The notes under the pieces: model-generated
Told to the model about the DNA's origin: nothing
Seen by the model: the letters and a program-made list of their open reading frames with translations, nothing else
Databases searched by the model: none
From: Acinetobacter sichuanensis
GTDB lineage: Bacteria > Pseudomonadota > Gammaproteobacteria > Pseudomonadales > Moraxellaceae
Direction of reading: 5' to 3'
NCBI RefSeq assembly: GCF_003024515.2
Contig: NZ_PYIX02000030.1
Location: 1 to 53,356 of the forward strand
Length of the DNA stretch: 53,356 nucleotides
Position numbers and translations under genes: made by a program
Part shown: in pieces, positions 43,367 to 51,727 of the stretch
How the letters are laid out: the number at the start of each line of letters is the position of its first letter
Numbering within the stretch: position 1 is the stretch's first letter

Positions 43367-43894
43367 TTATACTGTTAATGTTGCTAATACCAAATGATGA
43401 AATTGAAGAATACGCTTGACCCCATCTGTGACATGTTTGGAAGATAGGGTGGCACCACTGATATTTTTAATGTCTTTATTCAAGGCAACAGGTAAGGACA
43501 GCGTTTTACCCACAAATTGTTGACGCCATGCTGCATCACGAACCTGTCCACCATAAGATTCATTATATTCCAGAATTTCAACTTGTTTGACCGCACCTTT
43601 GGCGGTCAACGCAACAGCATAGGTTATCATTTCATGTTTACCCAATACCTGATCAATGACCAACCAACCTCCATCACTGCTTTTATAAACCTGATCAGCT
43701 TTGAAGGGATAAAAAATTCCAGAGGATTTTTTGAGGCTTTTGAGTTGATCTTCACTGAGATGGATAGGTATTTTTTTTAGTGCAAGGTTTGGGAACATCA
43801 GTTTCTGTGCTTGTTCTGCACTCAGATAAACTGCAGAATGTGCAACGATCGGGCTAATACTCAGCAGCGCTGTTGCATAAGGCATCCATTTCAT
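43367..43894 (-). CDS. Periplasmic FMN-binding domain protein
   Basis: 175 residues with a signal peptide (about 1-21, MKWMPYATALLSISPIVAHS). The FMN-binding domain spans about 75-165, and the flavinylation motif NISGATLSS (Ser146-Gly147-Ala148-Thr149) matches the NqrC/RnfG/NosR-type motif in which Thr carries phosphoester-linked FMN. The segment GGQVRDAAWRQQFVGK precedes it as in other members. It lies between a candidate outer-membrane protein and apbE, its likely modifying enzyme. Expected role: periplasmic electron carrier in a Fur-controlled unit. Confidence 0.9.
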   Translation of the reverse strand: MKWMPYATALLSISPIVAHSAVYLSAEQAQKLMFPNLALKKIPIHLSEDQLKSLKKSSGIFYPFKADQVYKSSDGGWLVIDQVLGKHEMITYAVALTAKGAVKQVEILEYNESYGGQVRDAAWRQQFVGKTLSLPVALNKDIKNISGATLSSKHVTDGVKRILQFHHLVLATLTV

Positions 43895-43915
43895 ATTGAT
43901 ATCTCGACTGTTAAA

Positions 43916-44800
43916 TCAAAAGTTATAACCAAACTTTAAGCGGAACTCATTTTTTGTTTTTTCAATCAAGTGCAGATCTCGATCATCCTGTTCATCAAAT
44001 TTTTCACGCCCGCCCCGTAATTGTGGAAACCATGTTGCAGTCAGCCAATAATCCTTAGAGCCATAGTGTAGAGAAGGTCCCATAAACCATGACCAACGCT
44101 CTTGCCCAACTTCGGTTTCAAACTCTGTTTCATACTGTGTTTCAGCACCTGCATACCAGTTTGGGGCGAAACGATAACTCAAACCTGTTCCAAGCTGTAG
44201 CTCAAGCTCCATTTCAGGTTTGGTTGGCCATTCAAAATTTTCAGGTAAATTATTGATTGGACTACGTTTCGCATAGGTACCTTCAAACATAAGATTACCA
44301 ACCCAAACCAGACTTGCGTCCATAAAGTATTTTTGTAAAATTAAATTATTTTCAAAGCTGAGTGTATCTTTGTCCTGACCTGAATGTGGGTCAATCGTGG
44401 AATAGCTGAGTTCAAACTGATTGGAAAGTCCCACGGTTTCACTTGCAGGGCTCAGGAAATTATATTTTCCACCCAATTCCACACCACTTATTTTGAATGC
44501 AAATTTTTTGTCTTCAGGCATATAACCATCAATGACAATGCCAGAGGTGTCCAATGACATGGCTTTTAAGGCAACGGAAGCATTAAATTTATCAGTGATT
44601 CCGCGTTCATATTCCGTTTTATAATCAAAAGCAGAGTAGTGTCCCGCACCTTTATCACTGCGATTGGTCACCCATTGATAAAGCTCTTGTCCACCTTTAG
44701 GTAAAGTTTCAGCACCTTTTACATAACCAAAAAGGTTTTCATCTGCCCAACTGTTTTGGAACAGTCCAAGTATGATGATGCTCAAGCCAATTCGTTTCAT
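43916..44800 (-). CDS. Outer-membrane beta-barrel-like protein (DUF6662 type)
   Basis: 294 residues with a signal peptide (1-19, ending NSWA) and a mature chain full of alternating hydrophobic strands and ending in Phe (FGYNF), the signal for BAM-dependent barrel insertion. LFGYVKGAETLPKGGQELYQ opens the mature protein, a pattern seen in a family I remember as DUF6662. The strands near 110-290 contain many aromatic girdle residues. No TonB box is seen. First gene of the Fur-controlled unit, with GGGGA before the ATG. Function unknown; a metal or porin role is possible. Confidence 0.75.
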   Translation of the reverse strand: MKRIGLSIIILGLFQNSWADENLFGYVKGAETLPKGGQELYQWVTNRSDKGAGHYSAFDYKTEYERGITDKFNASVALKAMSLDTSGIVIDGYMPEDKKFAFKISGVELGGKYNFLSPASETVGLSNQFELSYSTIDPHSGQDKDTLSFENNLILQKYFMDASLVWVGNLMFEGTYAKRSPINNLPENFEWPTKPEMELELQLGTGLSYRFAPNWYAGAETQYETEFETEVGQERWSWFMGPSLHYGSKDYWLTATWFPQLRGGREKFDEQDDRDLHLIEKTKNEFRLKFGYNF

Positions 44801-44818
44801 ATCTTCCCCAGAAGGCTT

Positions 44819-44839
44819 CGTCTACATTTTTGATAGACG
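44819..44839 (-). promoter_or_regulatory. Leader hairpin before the Fur-controlled unit
   Basis: CGTCTA and TAGACG form a 6-bp perfect stem with a 9-base loop between the Fur box and the ribosome site of the first gene. It may stabilise the mRNA; no regulatory role is shown. Confidence 0.35.
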
Positions 44840-44848
44840 TAAGATTGT

Positions 44849-44863
44849 TAATAATCATTATCA
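44849..44863 (-). promoter_or_regulatory. Fur box
   Basis: Read leftward TGATAATGATTATTA agrees with the 7-1-7 Fur pattern TGATAATNATTATCA at 13 of 14 defined positions; read rightward, ATAATCATTATC is an exact half of the 19-bp consensus. It lies about 50-60 bp before the first start codon, the right place to block transcription when iron is plentiful. Confidence 0.8.
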
Positions 44864-45323
44864 TTTCAATTGTGAGCGGATTTTATTTTTCAGTTGAATG
44901 ATGGTCAATATCTGTTCGGCATAATTCAGGTCTAAAAATAGTTCTTTGCGCTATTTTTATTGTTAAATATTTGATAATTAAAATTAAACAATTACATTGA
45001 TAATTCTTGTTATTTTGGCGAAATTAAGATGTAAATATTGTGATTGATTTTAAGCTAGGCTTAATAATTGTGGTTTAAATGCAGATTGAATCGAGTGATC
45101 AACTGAGACATAAGTGCGGTTAAATTGACAGGCGAAGTGATTGATTATTTTGTTTAAAAAAAGAGAAGGGAATAATTTTACATTGTAAAAAATGAAAATA
45201 AATTCCCTCCTGTGTAATGCTCAGAAGCACAAATGATTCAGGTAATGGCAGCAACATAATGAATCATTTTGTGTCGATTGATCGTGACAGATTCATTTAA
45301 TATGATTAATTTTAGCCTAAGCA

Positions 45324-46373
45324 TTAAGCGTGATTGATTTCCACGACCAACTGATTAATTAAATCCTGAGCTTCCAATGCACGGATTTGCGCAACATTTG
45401 TACCAGCCCAAAATGCACCATAACCAAAATCACCTTGTTTACTTGCCAATGCATTAAGTTGTTTGGCAAGATCATAAGCATAAGGGTAGGGTGCAAGGTC
45501 AGCCCGATCAGGAACATCAATTTGCTCATGCCAATGATTAATTAAACCACGGGCAGGACGTCCTGAAATGGTGGCTGTAATTTGAGTCAAAGGCTGATTA
45601 AACAAGGCTTGACGATAAGCTGCATTGGCATTGGATGATTTACACTGTACAAATGCTGTCCCAAGTTGTACTGCATCCGCACCGAGCGCCAGCATGGCTT
45701 TGGCTTGTTGACCATTCATGATGCCACCTGCCGCAATGATCGGCAGGCTACAATGTTTTTTAATCAACTGCACCAGATCCGAAGTTTTGATGGCAGCATC
45801 AATGGATGGGTTGAAAATACCACGATGCCCACCAGCTTCTACACCCTGAGCAATAATTACATCGATTCCTGCCGCTTCGATGGCTTGAGCCTCAACCAGA
45901 TTGGTGGCTGAAACCATGGTCACAATACCTGCATCCTTAAGCTTTTGAATCTGATGTGGATGTGGAATACCAAAATGAAAACTGACTGCTTTAGGCCTAG
46001 TCTCCAGACACAAATTCAGAAAATCATCATTGTCTTTAAAACTTGGATAAATGCATTGTAATTCTGTTGGCGGTTCAGCATTCAGTTGTGCAAATTGAGG
46101 GCTTAAGTAATCAATCCAAGCTTGATTGGCTGCGCTGTCATTTTCAACATTGTCATGACAGAAAAAATTTACCTGAAATGATTTTGGAGTTAAAGCTTGT
46201 GTTTGCAAAATCTGCTGACGTGCTGTTTCAACCGTATTTGCACCAAGACCTAAGGAACCCAATACATTCTGTTCAGAAACTTCAGCAGCGAGTTGAGGCG
46301 TGGAAACCCCTGCCATTGGAGCAAGTAAAATAGGATGCTGAATCCCCAATTGTTCCAATAATGTCATATCCAT
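45324..46373 (-). CDS. Nitronate monooxygenase family flavoenzyme
   Basis: 349 residues, FMN-dependent TIM barrel. LLAPMAGVSTPQLAAEVS (about 16-33) binds FMN in class I enzymes, GVEAGGHRG (about 178-186) holds the catalytic His, and PIIAAGGIMNGQQAKAMLAL followed by GADAVQLGTAFVQC forms the phosphate site. Such enzymes oxidise nitroalkane nitronates such as propionate 3-nitronate. The C-terminal WAGTNVAQIRALEAQDLI is typical. It follows the Fur unit's promoter region on the same strand but is far upstream of it and independent. Confidence 0.9.
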   Translation of the reverse strand: MDMTLLEQLGIQHPILLAPMAGVSTPQLAAEVSEQNVLGSLGLGANTVETARQQILQTQALTPKSFQVNFFCHDNVENDSAANQAWIDYLSPQFAQLNAEPPTELQCIYPSFKDNDDFLNLCLETRPKAVSFHFGIPHPHQIQKLKDAGIVTMVSATNLVEAQAIEAAGIDVIIAQGVEAGGHRGIFNPSIDAAIKTSDLVQLIKKHCSLPIIAAGGIMNGQQAKAMLALGADAVQLGTAFVQCKSSNANAAYRQALFNQPLTQITATISGRPARGLINHWHEQIDVPDRADLAPYPYAYDLAKQLNALASKQGDFGYGAFWAGTNVAQIRALEAQDLINQLVVEINHA

Positions 46374-46674
46374 GTGCTCCGTATATTTTATTTTACTTTG
46401 CCCAAGCTGAAGAAAATTAGCAAATTATACTCAGTATTTTTTATGAAAATATATATTAAATACATCTTATAATATGTTGTTTTAGACCGCTGTAAAATGC
46501 ATGACATTTTTTGAGCTTTTCTTGAGAGCTATATCAAATGTATAAGCTGAAATAGATGAGCTGTACTGATTTAAGAATGGATATAAAAAAAGCCCCTTGA
46601 TGTAAATCAAGAGGACTTAAAGTTTTAACATTTGGACTGAATATTTAAGTTTTTAATATCAGCCTATACAACAG
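46374..46674. other. 301-bp gap between two leftward genes
   Basis: It holds the upstream region of the nitronate monooxygenase gene on the left and the terminator of the YeeE/YedE gene on the right. AT-rich, no open frame or further repeat worth naming. Confidence 0.5.
46584..46617 (-). terminator. Rho-independent terminator of the YeeE/YedE gene
   Basis: Read leftward: AGTCCTCTTGAT, loop, ATCAAGGGGCT, then T7. The core CTTGAT/ATCAAG is perfect and the outer part has a mismatch and a G-U pair. Confidence 0.7.
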
Positions 46675-47886
46675 TTAGCAACCTGTAAGTGTAGTTGCTT
46701 GAGGTTTTTCATTCGGAAAGAAAAATGGACGAATTTTTACCCCAATAGCATTGCCCAAAAAGGCAAAAACAAGCCATAACCAACCATGCAAACTGCCTGA
46801 AGCAATACCACTGAAGTAAGCGCCGATGTTACATCCATACGCCAAACGTGCGCCATAACCCAATAATAAACCACCAACAACAGCAGCAATGATTGAACGT
46901 TTCGGAATATTCAGGTTCGGTGCAAATTTACCTGCAAGACTTGCTGCCAATAAAGCACCGAGCATGATGCCAAAATTCATCATTGAGGTAATATCAAACC
47001 ATAAAGATTGAGAAAGTGCTTTGGCATTGGCAGGTATTTGCCAATATGCCCACGAAGCAACATCAACCCCAAGCAGACTTGCAGATTTGGCTGCCCAGAC
47101 CGCCAGAGCAGAGGTCACGCCCCATGGACGACCTGCCAAAGCAAGTGTGGCAAAATTTAATAAAGTTAAGATGATGCCACCCCAAATCAAAGGCCATGGA
47201 CCACGCAAAAAACGTGACCAACCTTGATGAGTGCTTGCTTTTTCAACTTCAAGTGAGCCATGACGCTTTTTCTCAAAGTAAACGGTCAGACATGCGATCA
47301 CTGCGAAAATCACGAAATTGAGCAGTAATGCAGGCACAACACCTAAACTTGTCACCAGTGAAACAGGTGCGAAATGTGGTAAATCAAACCACCATTGTAA
47401 ATGTGTTGTCGCAATCAATGAACCCAGACAAAAGAAGATCAGGGTAATCACCATGCGGGCACTACCACCACCAACAGTGTATAAGGTACCCGAAGCACAA
47501 CCACCACCGAGTTGCATGCCAATCCCAAAGATAAAAGCACCAATCATGACAGACATGGAGACAGGGCTAACATTACCTTGTACAGATTGACCAAACAATT
47601 CACCAGCGCCTAAAGCAGGGAAAAACAGCAACACTGCAAGCGCCAACATGATCATTTGAGCACGGAGTCCACGACCACGACGCTCATTTAAAAACACACG
47701 CCAACTTGAGGTAAAACCAAAAGAAGCGTGATAGAGCGTCATGCCCAAAGCACCGCCAATAAGAAATAATAAGGCTTGATTCAGCCCAACCACGGAATAA
47801 GCACCGAAAGTACCTAGAATTAAAAGAACAAGAGCGACCCAAACCGAGGCATTCGATCGGTCAGATTTTGCAGCAACAATAGACAT
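46675..47886 (-). CDS. YeeE/YedE family transporter (TsuA-like thiosulfate importer)
   Basis: A 403-residue inner-membrane protein with about ten hydrophobic segments and two pseudo-repeats. The paired cysteine motifs GMQLGGGCASGTLYTVGGGS (about 122-141) and YGCNIGAYFSGIASGS (about 351-366) are family hallmarks; in TsuA such cysteines relay thiosulfate through the pore. Family members import thiosulfate or related sulfur compounds. No TusA-like or sulfurtransferase gene lies next to it. It ends with Gly-Cys (TLTGC), an unusual terminal cysteine. Confidence 0.88.
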   Translation of the reverse strand: MSIVAAKSDRSNASVWVALVLLILGTFGAYSVVGLNQALLFLIGGALGMTLYHASFGFTSSWRVFLNERRGRGLRAQMIMLALAVLLFFPALGAGELFGQSVQGNVSPVSMSVMIGAFIFGIGMQLGGGCASGTLYTVGGGSARMVITLIFFCLGSLIATTHLQWWFDLPHFAPVSLVTSLGVVPALLLNFVIFAVIACLTVYFEKKRHGSLEVEKASTHQGWSRFLRGPWPLIWGGIILTLLNFATLALAGRPWGVTSALAVWAAKSASLLGVDVASWAYWQIPANAKALSQSLWFDITSMMNFGIMLGALLAASLAGKFAPNLNIPKRSIIAAVVGGLLLGYGARLAYGCNIGAYFSGIASGSLHGWLWLVFAFLGNAIGVKIRPFFFPNEKPQATTLTGC

Positions 47887-48067
47887 AGGAGAAGTATAAA
47901 AAGCTGAGTAAGTGAGAGAATTTAAGTGACTAATTACGAGATCATAGATTTATAATACATATATTATTGAGCAATATATTGAGAATAATTGATGAGTGAA
48001 ATCAGTAATTTTGATTAAATTATTTTTATAATAAATGAGATGAATGTGATAGCTGTACAAATATTAT

Positions 48068-48091
48068 AAAAAACTCCCGTGGGAGTTTTTT
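48068..48091. terminator. Rho-independent terminator of the lipoprotein gene
   Basis: AAAAAACTCCC, GT, GGGAGTTTTTT: an 11-bp perfect stem with A and T tracts, 17 bp after the stop of the leftward lipoprotein gene. Confidence 0.85.
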
Positions 48092-48107
48092 ATATAGTAT
48101 GAAAATA

Positions 48108-48452
48108 TTAGTTTTTAGCAGCATCTTTTACATTAGCAGCGCCTTGTTCAACAGCACCAGCAGTTGCAGCAGTGGCATCTTTAGCAGCATCTACAGTCGC
48201 ATCAGCAGCATGTGCAGTTGCATTAGCAGCATCATGAGCAGCATCTACAGTTGCACTTGCAGCGTTATCTACAGCAGTCGCAGTTGCATTAGCTGCATTT
48301 TCAGTTGCATTTGCAACATCATGTCCAGCTTGCTCAGCAGCATTTTCTAAATGTTCACCAGTAGAGGCACCAGTTTCAGGAGCTTTGTCTTTATTACAAC
48401 CCACAAGTGCAACGGTAGCAGCAAGACCTAAAGCAACAAGTAATTTATTCAT
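48108..48452 (-). CDS. Alanine-rich repeat lipoprotein
   Basis: 114 residues. Signal peptide with lipobox LVGC (Cys19) and then NKDK, so it is lipidated and probably sent to the outer membrane. The mature part from about 35 onward is almost all Ala, Asp, Asn, Thr, Val and Glu in roughly 11-residue repeats (TAVDNAASATV, DAAHDAANATA, HAADATVDAAK, DATAATAGAVE, QGAANVKDAAK), a pattern that would make one long amphipathic helix, as in late-embryogenesis-abundant and similar stress proteins. No known family is claimed. Ribosome site AAGGT precedes the ATG. Confidence 0.82.
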   Translation of the reverse strand: MNKLLVALGLAATVALVGCNKDKAPETGASTGEHLENAAEQAGHDVANATENAANATATAVDNAASATVDAAHDAANATAHAADATVDAAKDATAATAGAVEQGAANVKDAAKN

Positions 48453-48565
48453 TTGTTTTACCTTCTTAACCTATTATTTTTTAAATCCATAACAATGGAT
48501 ATTGGCAATATAAACAAAATCATGAGAAAAAAATATTTAAAATTGTTAATGAAAAAATGATCATT

Positions 48566-48603
48566 AAAAAAGCCTCTTATCAGTAAAGATAAAAGGCTTT
48601 TTT
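48566..48603 (-). terminator. Rho-independent terminator of ahpF
   Basis: Read leftward: AAAAAAGCCT-T-TTATC, loop, GATAA-G-AGGCTTTTTT; 9 pairs with one mismatch, bordered by A6 and T6. It lies 25 bp after the ahpF stop. Confidence 0.82.
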
Positions 48604-48627
48604 AATAGAGAATTTAAGTGAAATATC

Positions 48628-50193
48628 TTATTGTCCAGAACGAATAATATAATCAAAGGCAGATAAAGAGGCTTTAGCACCTTCACCCGCAGCAATGATG
48701 ATTTGCTTATATGGCACAGTGGTACAGTCACCTGCGGCAAATACACCTTTGACATTGGTTTCGTTGCGGTCATTAACTACAATTTCGTTGCGGTTAGAAA
48801 GTTCTACAGCTGTTTCTTTCAAGAAATCTGTATTTGGCAATAAACCAATTTGCACAAAGATTCCTGCAAGTTCAACAATATGCTCTTCATTGGTCGCACG
48901 ATCTTTATATTTCAAAGCAGTCACTTGTGAACCATCACCGATCACTTCAGTTGAAAGTGCATTCATGATTACTGTGGTATTTGGCAAGCTGTTTAATTTA
49001 TCTTGTAAAACTTGGTCAGCACGCAGTTTGGTATCAAACTCAACCACGGTTACATGCTCTACAATACCTGCAAGATCAATCGCCGCTTCGATTCCTGAGT
49101 TACCGCCACCAATCACAGCAACACGTTTACCTTTGAACAATGGACCATCACAGTGCGGACAGTATGCAACACCACGTGTTTTATACTCTTTCTCACCCGG
49201 TACATTCATTTCTCTCCAGCGTGCACCAGTAGATAGGATTACGGTTTTCGATTCAAGTTTTGCGCCATTTTCAAGTTCAATTTCAACTAAGCCGTTGCTT
49301 GTTTGGTCAGCACCAACTATGTTTTTGACTTTCTGTAGATTCATAATGTCTACACCGTACTCACGTACATGCGCTTCCATATCTGCACCGAACTTAGGAC
49401 CTTGGGTTTTTTGCACTGAAATAAAGTTTTCGATGTCCATAGTATCCATGACCTGACCACCAAAGCGTTCAGAAACAATACCTGTACGGATGCCTTTACG
49501 TGCAGCATAGACCGCAGAAGTTGCGCCAGCAGGTCCACCACCAATCACCAAAACATCAAAAGCATCTTTGGCATTGAGTTTTTCAGCATCTTTAGCTGCC
49601 GATCCTGTATCTAATTTGGCAACAATTTCTTCCAACGTCATACGACCCTGACCGATATGCTCACCATTTTGAAATACCATTGGTACAGCAAGGATTTTGC
49701 GTTCTTCAACTTCATCTTGGAAGAATGCACCATCAATCATGGTTGCAGTGGTATTTGGATTATTAATCGCAATCAAGTTTAATGCTTGAACCACATCTGG
49801 ACAGTTGTGACAGCTTAAAGAGACAAATACATCAAAATTTGCAGTTAAATTTAAACTTTTAATTTGTGCTAAAACTTCATCAGAAACTTTTGGTGCATAA
49901 CCAGAAACTTGTAAAAGTGCAAGAATCAATGAAGTGAACTCATGCCCCATAGGTAAGCCAGCGAAGAATACACGCGGTTGTTCACCAACTTTTGCGATCC
50001 CAAAGCTTGGTTTACGGTCATTTTGACCATCAAAACGAGCAGTTACTTGATCTGAAAGAGCAGCAACTTCAGTCACAAGTTCTTTGATTTTGTCAGATTT
50101 ATCAGAATCATTTAAAGAAGCAACAATTTCAATCGGGCTTTCAAGGCGTTCTAAAAGTGTTTTTAATTGAGCAGAAGTATTTGCATCTAACAT
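48628..50193 (-). CDS. ahpF: Alkyl hydroperoxide reductase subunit F
   Basis: NADH-dependent flavoprotein disulfide reductase that reduces the peroxiredoxin AhpC. 521 residues, as in E. coli. Start at ATG 50193 ([10 protein letters not shown]), matching the family and preceded by GGAG nine bases upstream; an upstream in-frame ATG would add eleven residues of no resemblance. The N-terminal double thioredoxin-fold has CHNC in [12 protein letters not shown] (about 127-138); FAD site [10 protein letters not shown], redox CxxC in [10 protein letters not shown] (about 344-353), NADH site [10 protein letters not shown], and end motif FVAAGDCTT-like [13 protein letters not shown] are visible. ahpC is not next to it. 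Confidence 0.96.
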   Translation of the reverse strand: MLDANTSAQLKTLLERLESPIEIVASLNDSDKSDKIKELVTEVAALSDQVTARFDGQNDRKPSFGIAKVGEQPRVFFAGLPMGHEFTSLILALLQVSGYAPKVSDEVLAQIKSLNLTANFDVFVSLSCHNCPDVVQALNLIAINNPNTTATMIDGAFFQDEVEERKILAVPMVFQNGEHIGQGRMTLEEIVAKLDTGSAAKDAEKLNAKDAFDVLVIGGGPAGATSAVYAARKGIRTGIVSERFGGQVMDTMDIENFISVQKTQGPKFGADMEAHVREYGVDIMNLQKVKNIVGADQTSNGLVEIELENGAKLESKTVILSTGARWREMNVPGEKEYKTRGVAYCPHCDGPLFKGKRVAVIGGGNSGIEAAIDLAGIVEHVTVVEFDTKLRADQVLQDKLNSLPNTTVIMNALSTEVIGDGSQVTALKYKDRATNEEHIVELAGIFVQIGLLPNTDFLKETAVELSNRNEIVVNDRNETNVKGVFAAGDCTTVPYKQIIIAAGEGAKASLSAFDYIIRSGQ

Positions 50194-50598
50194 GCTAACA
50201 ATCTCCAAGGGAGTAAATTTATTCATTGAGCTTATAGTAAGATAATTTTAAACATAGGTAAAACAGTTTGTTTTTATTTTGGTGATCTATTTTTTCGATT
50301 TTATTAAATAATCACTTTGTACATATATTAAAGCATAAATCAAGATGATTTTAATTTAGCTCATCTTAAGTATAATTTTATTTAAGTTGAAAAGTTAATT
50401 AAATAAACGTTTTAGGAGTGCAGAAAAGGCAAAAAATAATCTGAAAATAACAAAAAATATTGCGTTGTATGTATATTAAACTTAAAAATGTGTGATATAT
50501 TTCACTATAATTTGGGGCGAATATAAAATTAATAACTTTTTAATTAGAGTCATATCTATGAAAAGTAAATTAATTTAAATCTATTTATAGGTGGGGTT
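50194..50598. other. 405-bp divergent region (ahpF / roadblock gene)
   Basis: No open frame. It holds the ahpF promoter on the left (no full OxyR site was recognised) and on the right TATAAT (50506-50511), overlapping the edge of a CRP-type palindrome. Long A/T stretches throughout. Confidence 0.5.
50491..50506. promoter_or_regulatory. CRP/Vfr-type site candidate
   Basis: TGTGATATATTTCACT matches TGTGA-N6-TCACA at nine of ten fixed positions. It abuts a TATAAT (50506-50511) about 90 bp upstream of the roadblock gene, a position that would repress that promoter if used as such. Confidence 0.4.
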
Positions 50599-51012
50599 AT
50601 GTTAGATGTGAATCTATCAAGAAAAATTCCAGATGAGTTTGTAGCATATGGCGAACTAAAAATTAGAAATTTGCTCAACAGCGTTTCTGGTATTGATTTT
50701 GTGATGTTATGTTCTTCAGATGGTTTTGAAATTGCATTAGCAAATAAAAAGAATGTCAATAATTCAGGAAAAATTGCGGCTGTAAGTAGCTCAATTCTTG
50801 CAATGGTGACAGCCTTTATTTCAGAAATTAATTTAGTGGGATGCCAAACCATTACCCTTGATGCGGAAAATGGTAAGGCATTATTAACGGCGGTGCCTCA
50901 CCCTCAGTATCCAATGGTTTTAGTGGCTTTAACATCTAAAGATATTTTAATTGGACAAATGCTTTACGAAACGAAGTCAACGGTTGAAAATTTATCTAAA
51001 TATTCAACTTAA
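50599..51012 (+). CDS. Roadblock/LC7-domain protein
   Basis: 137 residues, a single roadblock fold. RKIPDEFVAYGELKIRNLLN SVSG-type helix 1, then GIDFVMLCSSDGFEIALANK, the helix SGKIAAVSSSILAMVTAFIS, and strands containing LVGCQTITLDAENGKALLTA match the MglB/roadblock pattern. Such proteins act with small Ras-like GTPases in polarity and motility control. No MglA-type GTPase is in the window. GGTGGGG upstream of the ATG. A second roadblock-like gene follows after about 250 bp. Confidence 0.78.
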   Translation: MLDVNLSRKIPDEFVAYGELKIRNLLNSVSGIDFVMLCSSDGFEIALANKKNVNNSGKIAAVSSSILAMVTAFISEINLVGCQTITLDAENGKALLTAVPHPQYPMVLVALTSKDILIGQMLYETKSTVENLSKYST

Positions 51013-51261
51013 TGAAAGACGTACAAAAAAATAAAAATATTTCAAAATAAACTGTATACATACCGTTATATATTGATATATTAGTGCAAAGTTAGGTAGA
51101 GATAAAAAGTCGAATATGGGAGTAAATACTTTGAAATTACTTCATATTGATTTTTGAAAAGAACTCGATTTAAACCATCGAGGGGAATATTGTTTTAGTT
51201 GTAGTTCATAATATAACTAGAACAGAATAACACGTTAAACAAGAAAACAATGGGGAATCCT

Positions 51262-51618
51262 ATGGCTCGTATTACTTTAGAACCTTTATCAGATATTGAT
51301 GGTTTTGTTTGTGCTGCATTAGTAGATAGCGAAAGTGGTTTATCACTTGCTACTGCTGGTACAGGTATTGATTTAGAATTAGCTGCTGCTGGTAATACAG
51401 AAGTTGTTCGTGCTAAACGTAAAGTTGCAAAAGCATTAAAACTAGATGACCAAATTGAAGATATTCTAATTACTTTAGGTAAACAGTATCATTTAATTCG
51501 TCCTTTAGAATCAAATGAAAACTTGTTCCTTTATTTAGTATTAGATCGTGCTAAATCAAACTTAGCAATGGCTCGTCATGAGTTAAAAGGCTTTGAAAAA
51601 GAATTAGATTTTTCTTAA
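51262..51618 (+). CDS. Roadblock/LC7-like protein
   Basis: 118 residues from ATG 51262, preceded by GGGGAA; an ATG at 51250 would overlap that site. [20 protein letters not shown] (about 9-28) gives the roadblock first strand-turn, followed by a helix ([20 protein letters not shown]) and [20 protein letters not shown] with the [21 protein letters not shown] end. It reads like a distant paralogue of the preceding gene and has its own terminator. The pair suggests a heterodimer; a GTPase partner would have to be encoded elsewhere. Confidence 0.75.
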   Translation: MARITLEPLSDIDGFVCAALVDSESGLSLATAGTGIDLELAAAGNTEVVRAKRKVAKALKLDDQIEDILITLGKQYHLIRPLESNENLFLYLVLDRAKSNLAMARHELKGFEKELDFS

Positions 51619-51629
51619 TTGAAAATATA

Positions 51630-51659
51630 AAAAAATCCGCTCTTGAAGCGGATTTTTTT
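51630..51659 (+). terminator. Rho-independent terminator after the second roadblock gene
   Basis: AAAAAATCCGCT, loop CTTGA, AGCGGATTTTTTT: 12-pair stem with a T7 tract. Confidence 0.88.
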
Positions 51660-51727
51660 ATATTTAAATATTTGTATAAGAGAAAATTTAATTTTATACT
51701 CAATTTTTAATTTAAAAGTTTAAATGA

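Larger units (their letters stand above)
44801..45323. other. 523-bp intergenic region with a Fur box
   Basis: The left end holds the promoter and Fur box of the leftward unit plus a leader hairpin (44819-44839). The right half is AT-rich, with a GGGAAT/ATTCCC inverted pair near 45170-45205 enclosing TTTTACATTGTAAAA; it is too AT-rich for a clear terminator of the nitronate monooxygenase gene. No credible open frame (longest about 14 codons). Confidence 0.5.

Noticed and set aside
45079..45123. Mini open frame of 14 codons
   Set aside because: No ribosome site, not conserved as far as can be judged, and length is expected by chance.
48099..48350. Rightward Ser/Cys-rich frame opposite the alanine-rich lipoprotein
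   Set aside because: It is the complement of the repeated Ala codons and has no ribosome site; a product of composition only.
48108..48452. CRISPR-like repeat array suggested by regular short repeats
   Set aside because: The repeats are codon-level and degenerate within a lipoprotein gene, with no spacer structure.
50194..50270. OxyR site upstream of ahpF
   Set aside because: Two ATAG words are present, but they are 20 bp apart instead of the required 22 and lack the matching CTAT halves.
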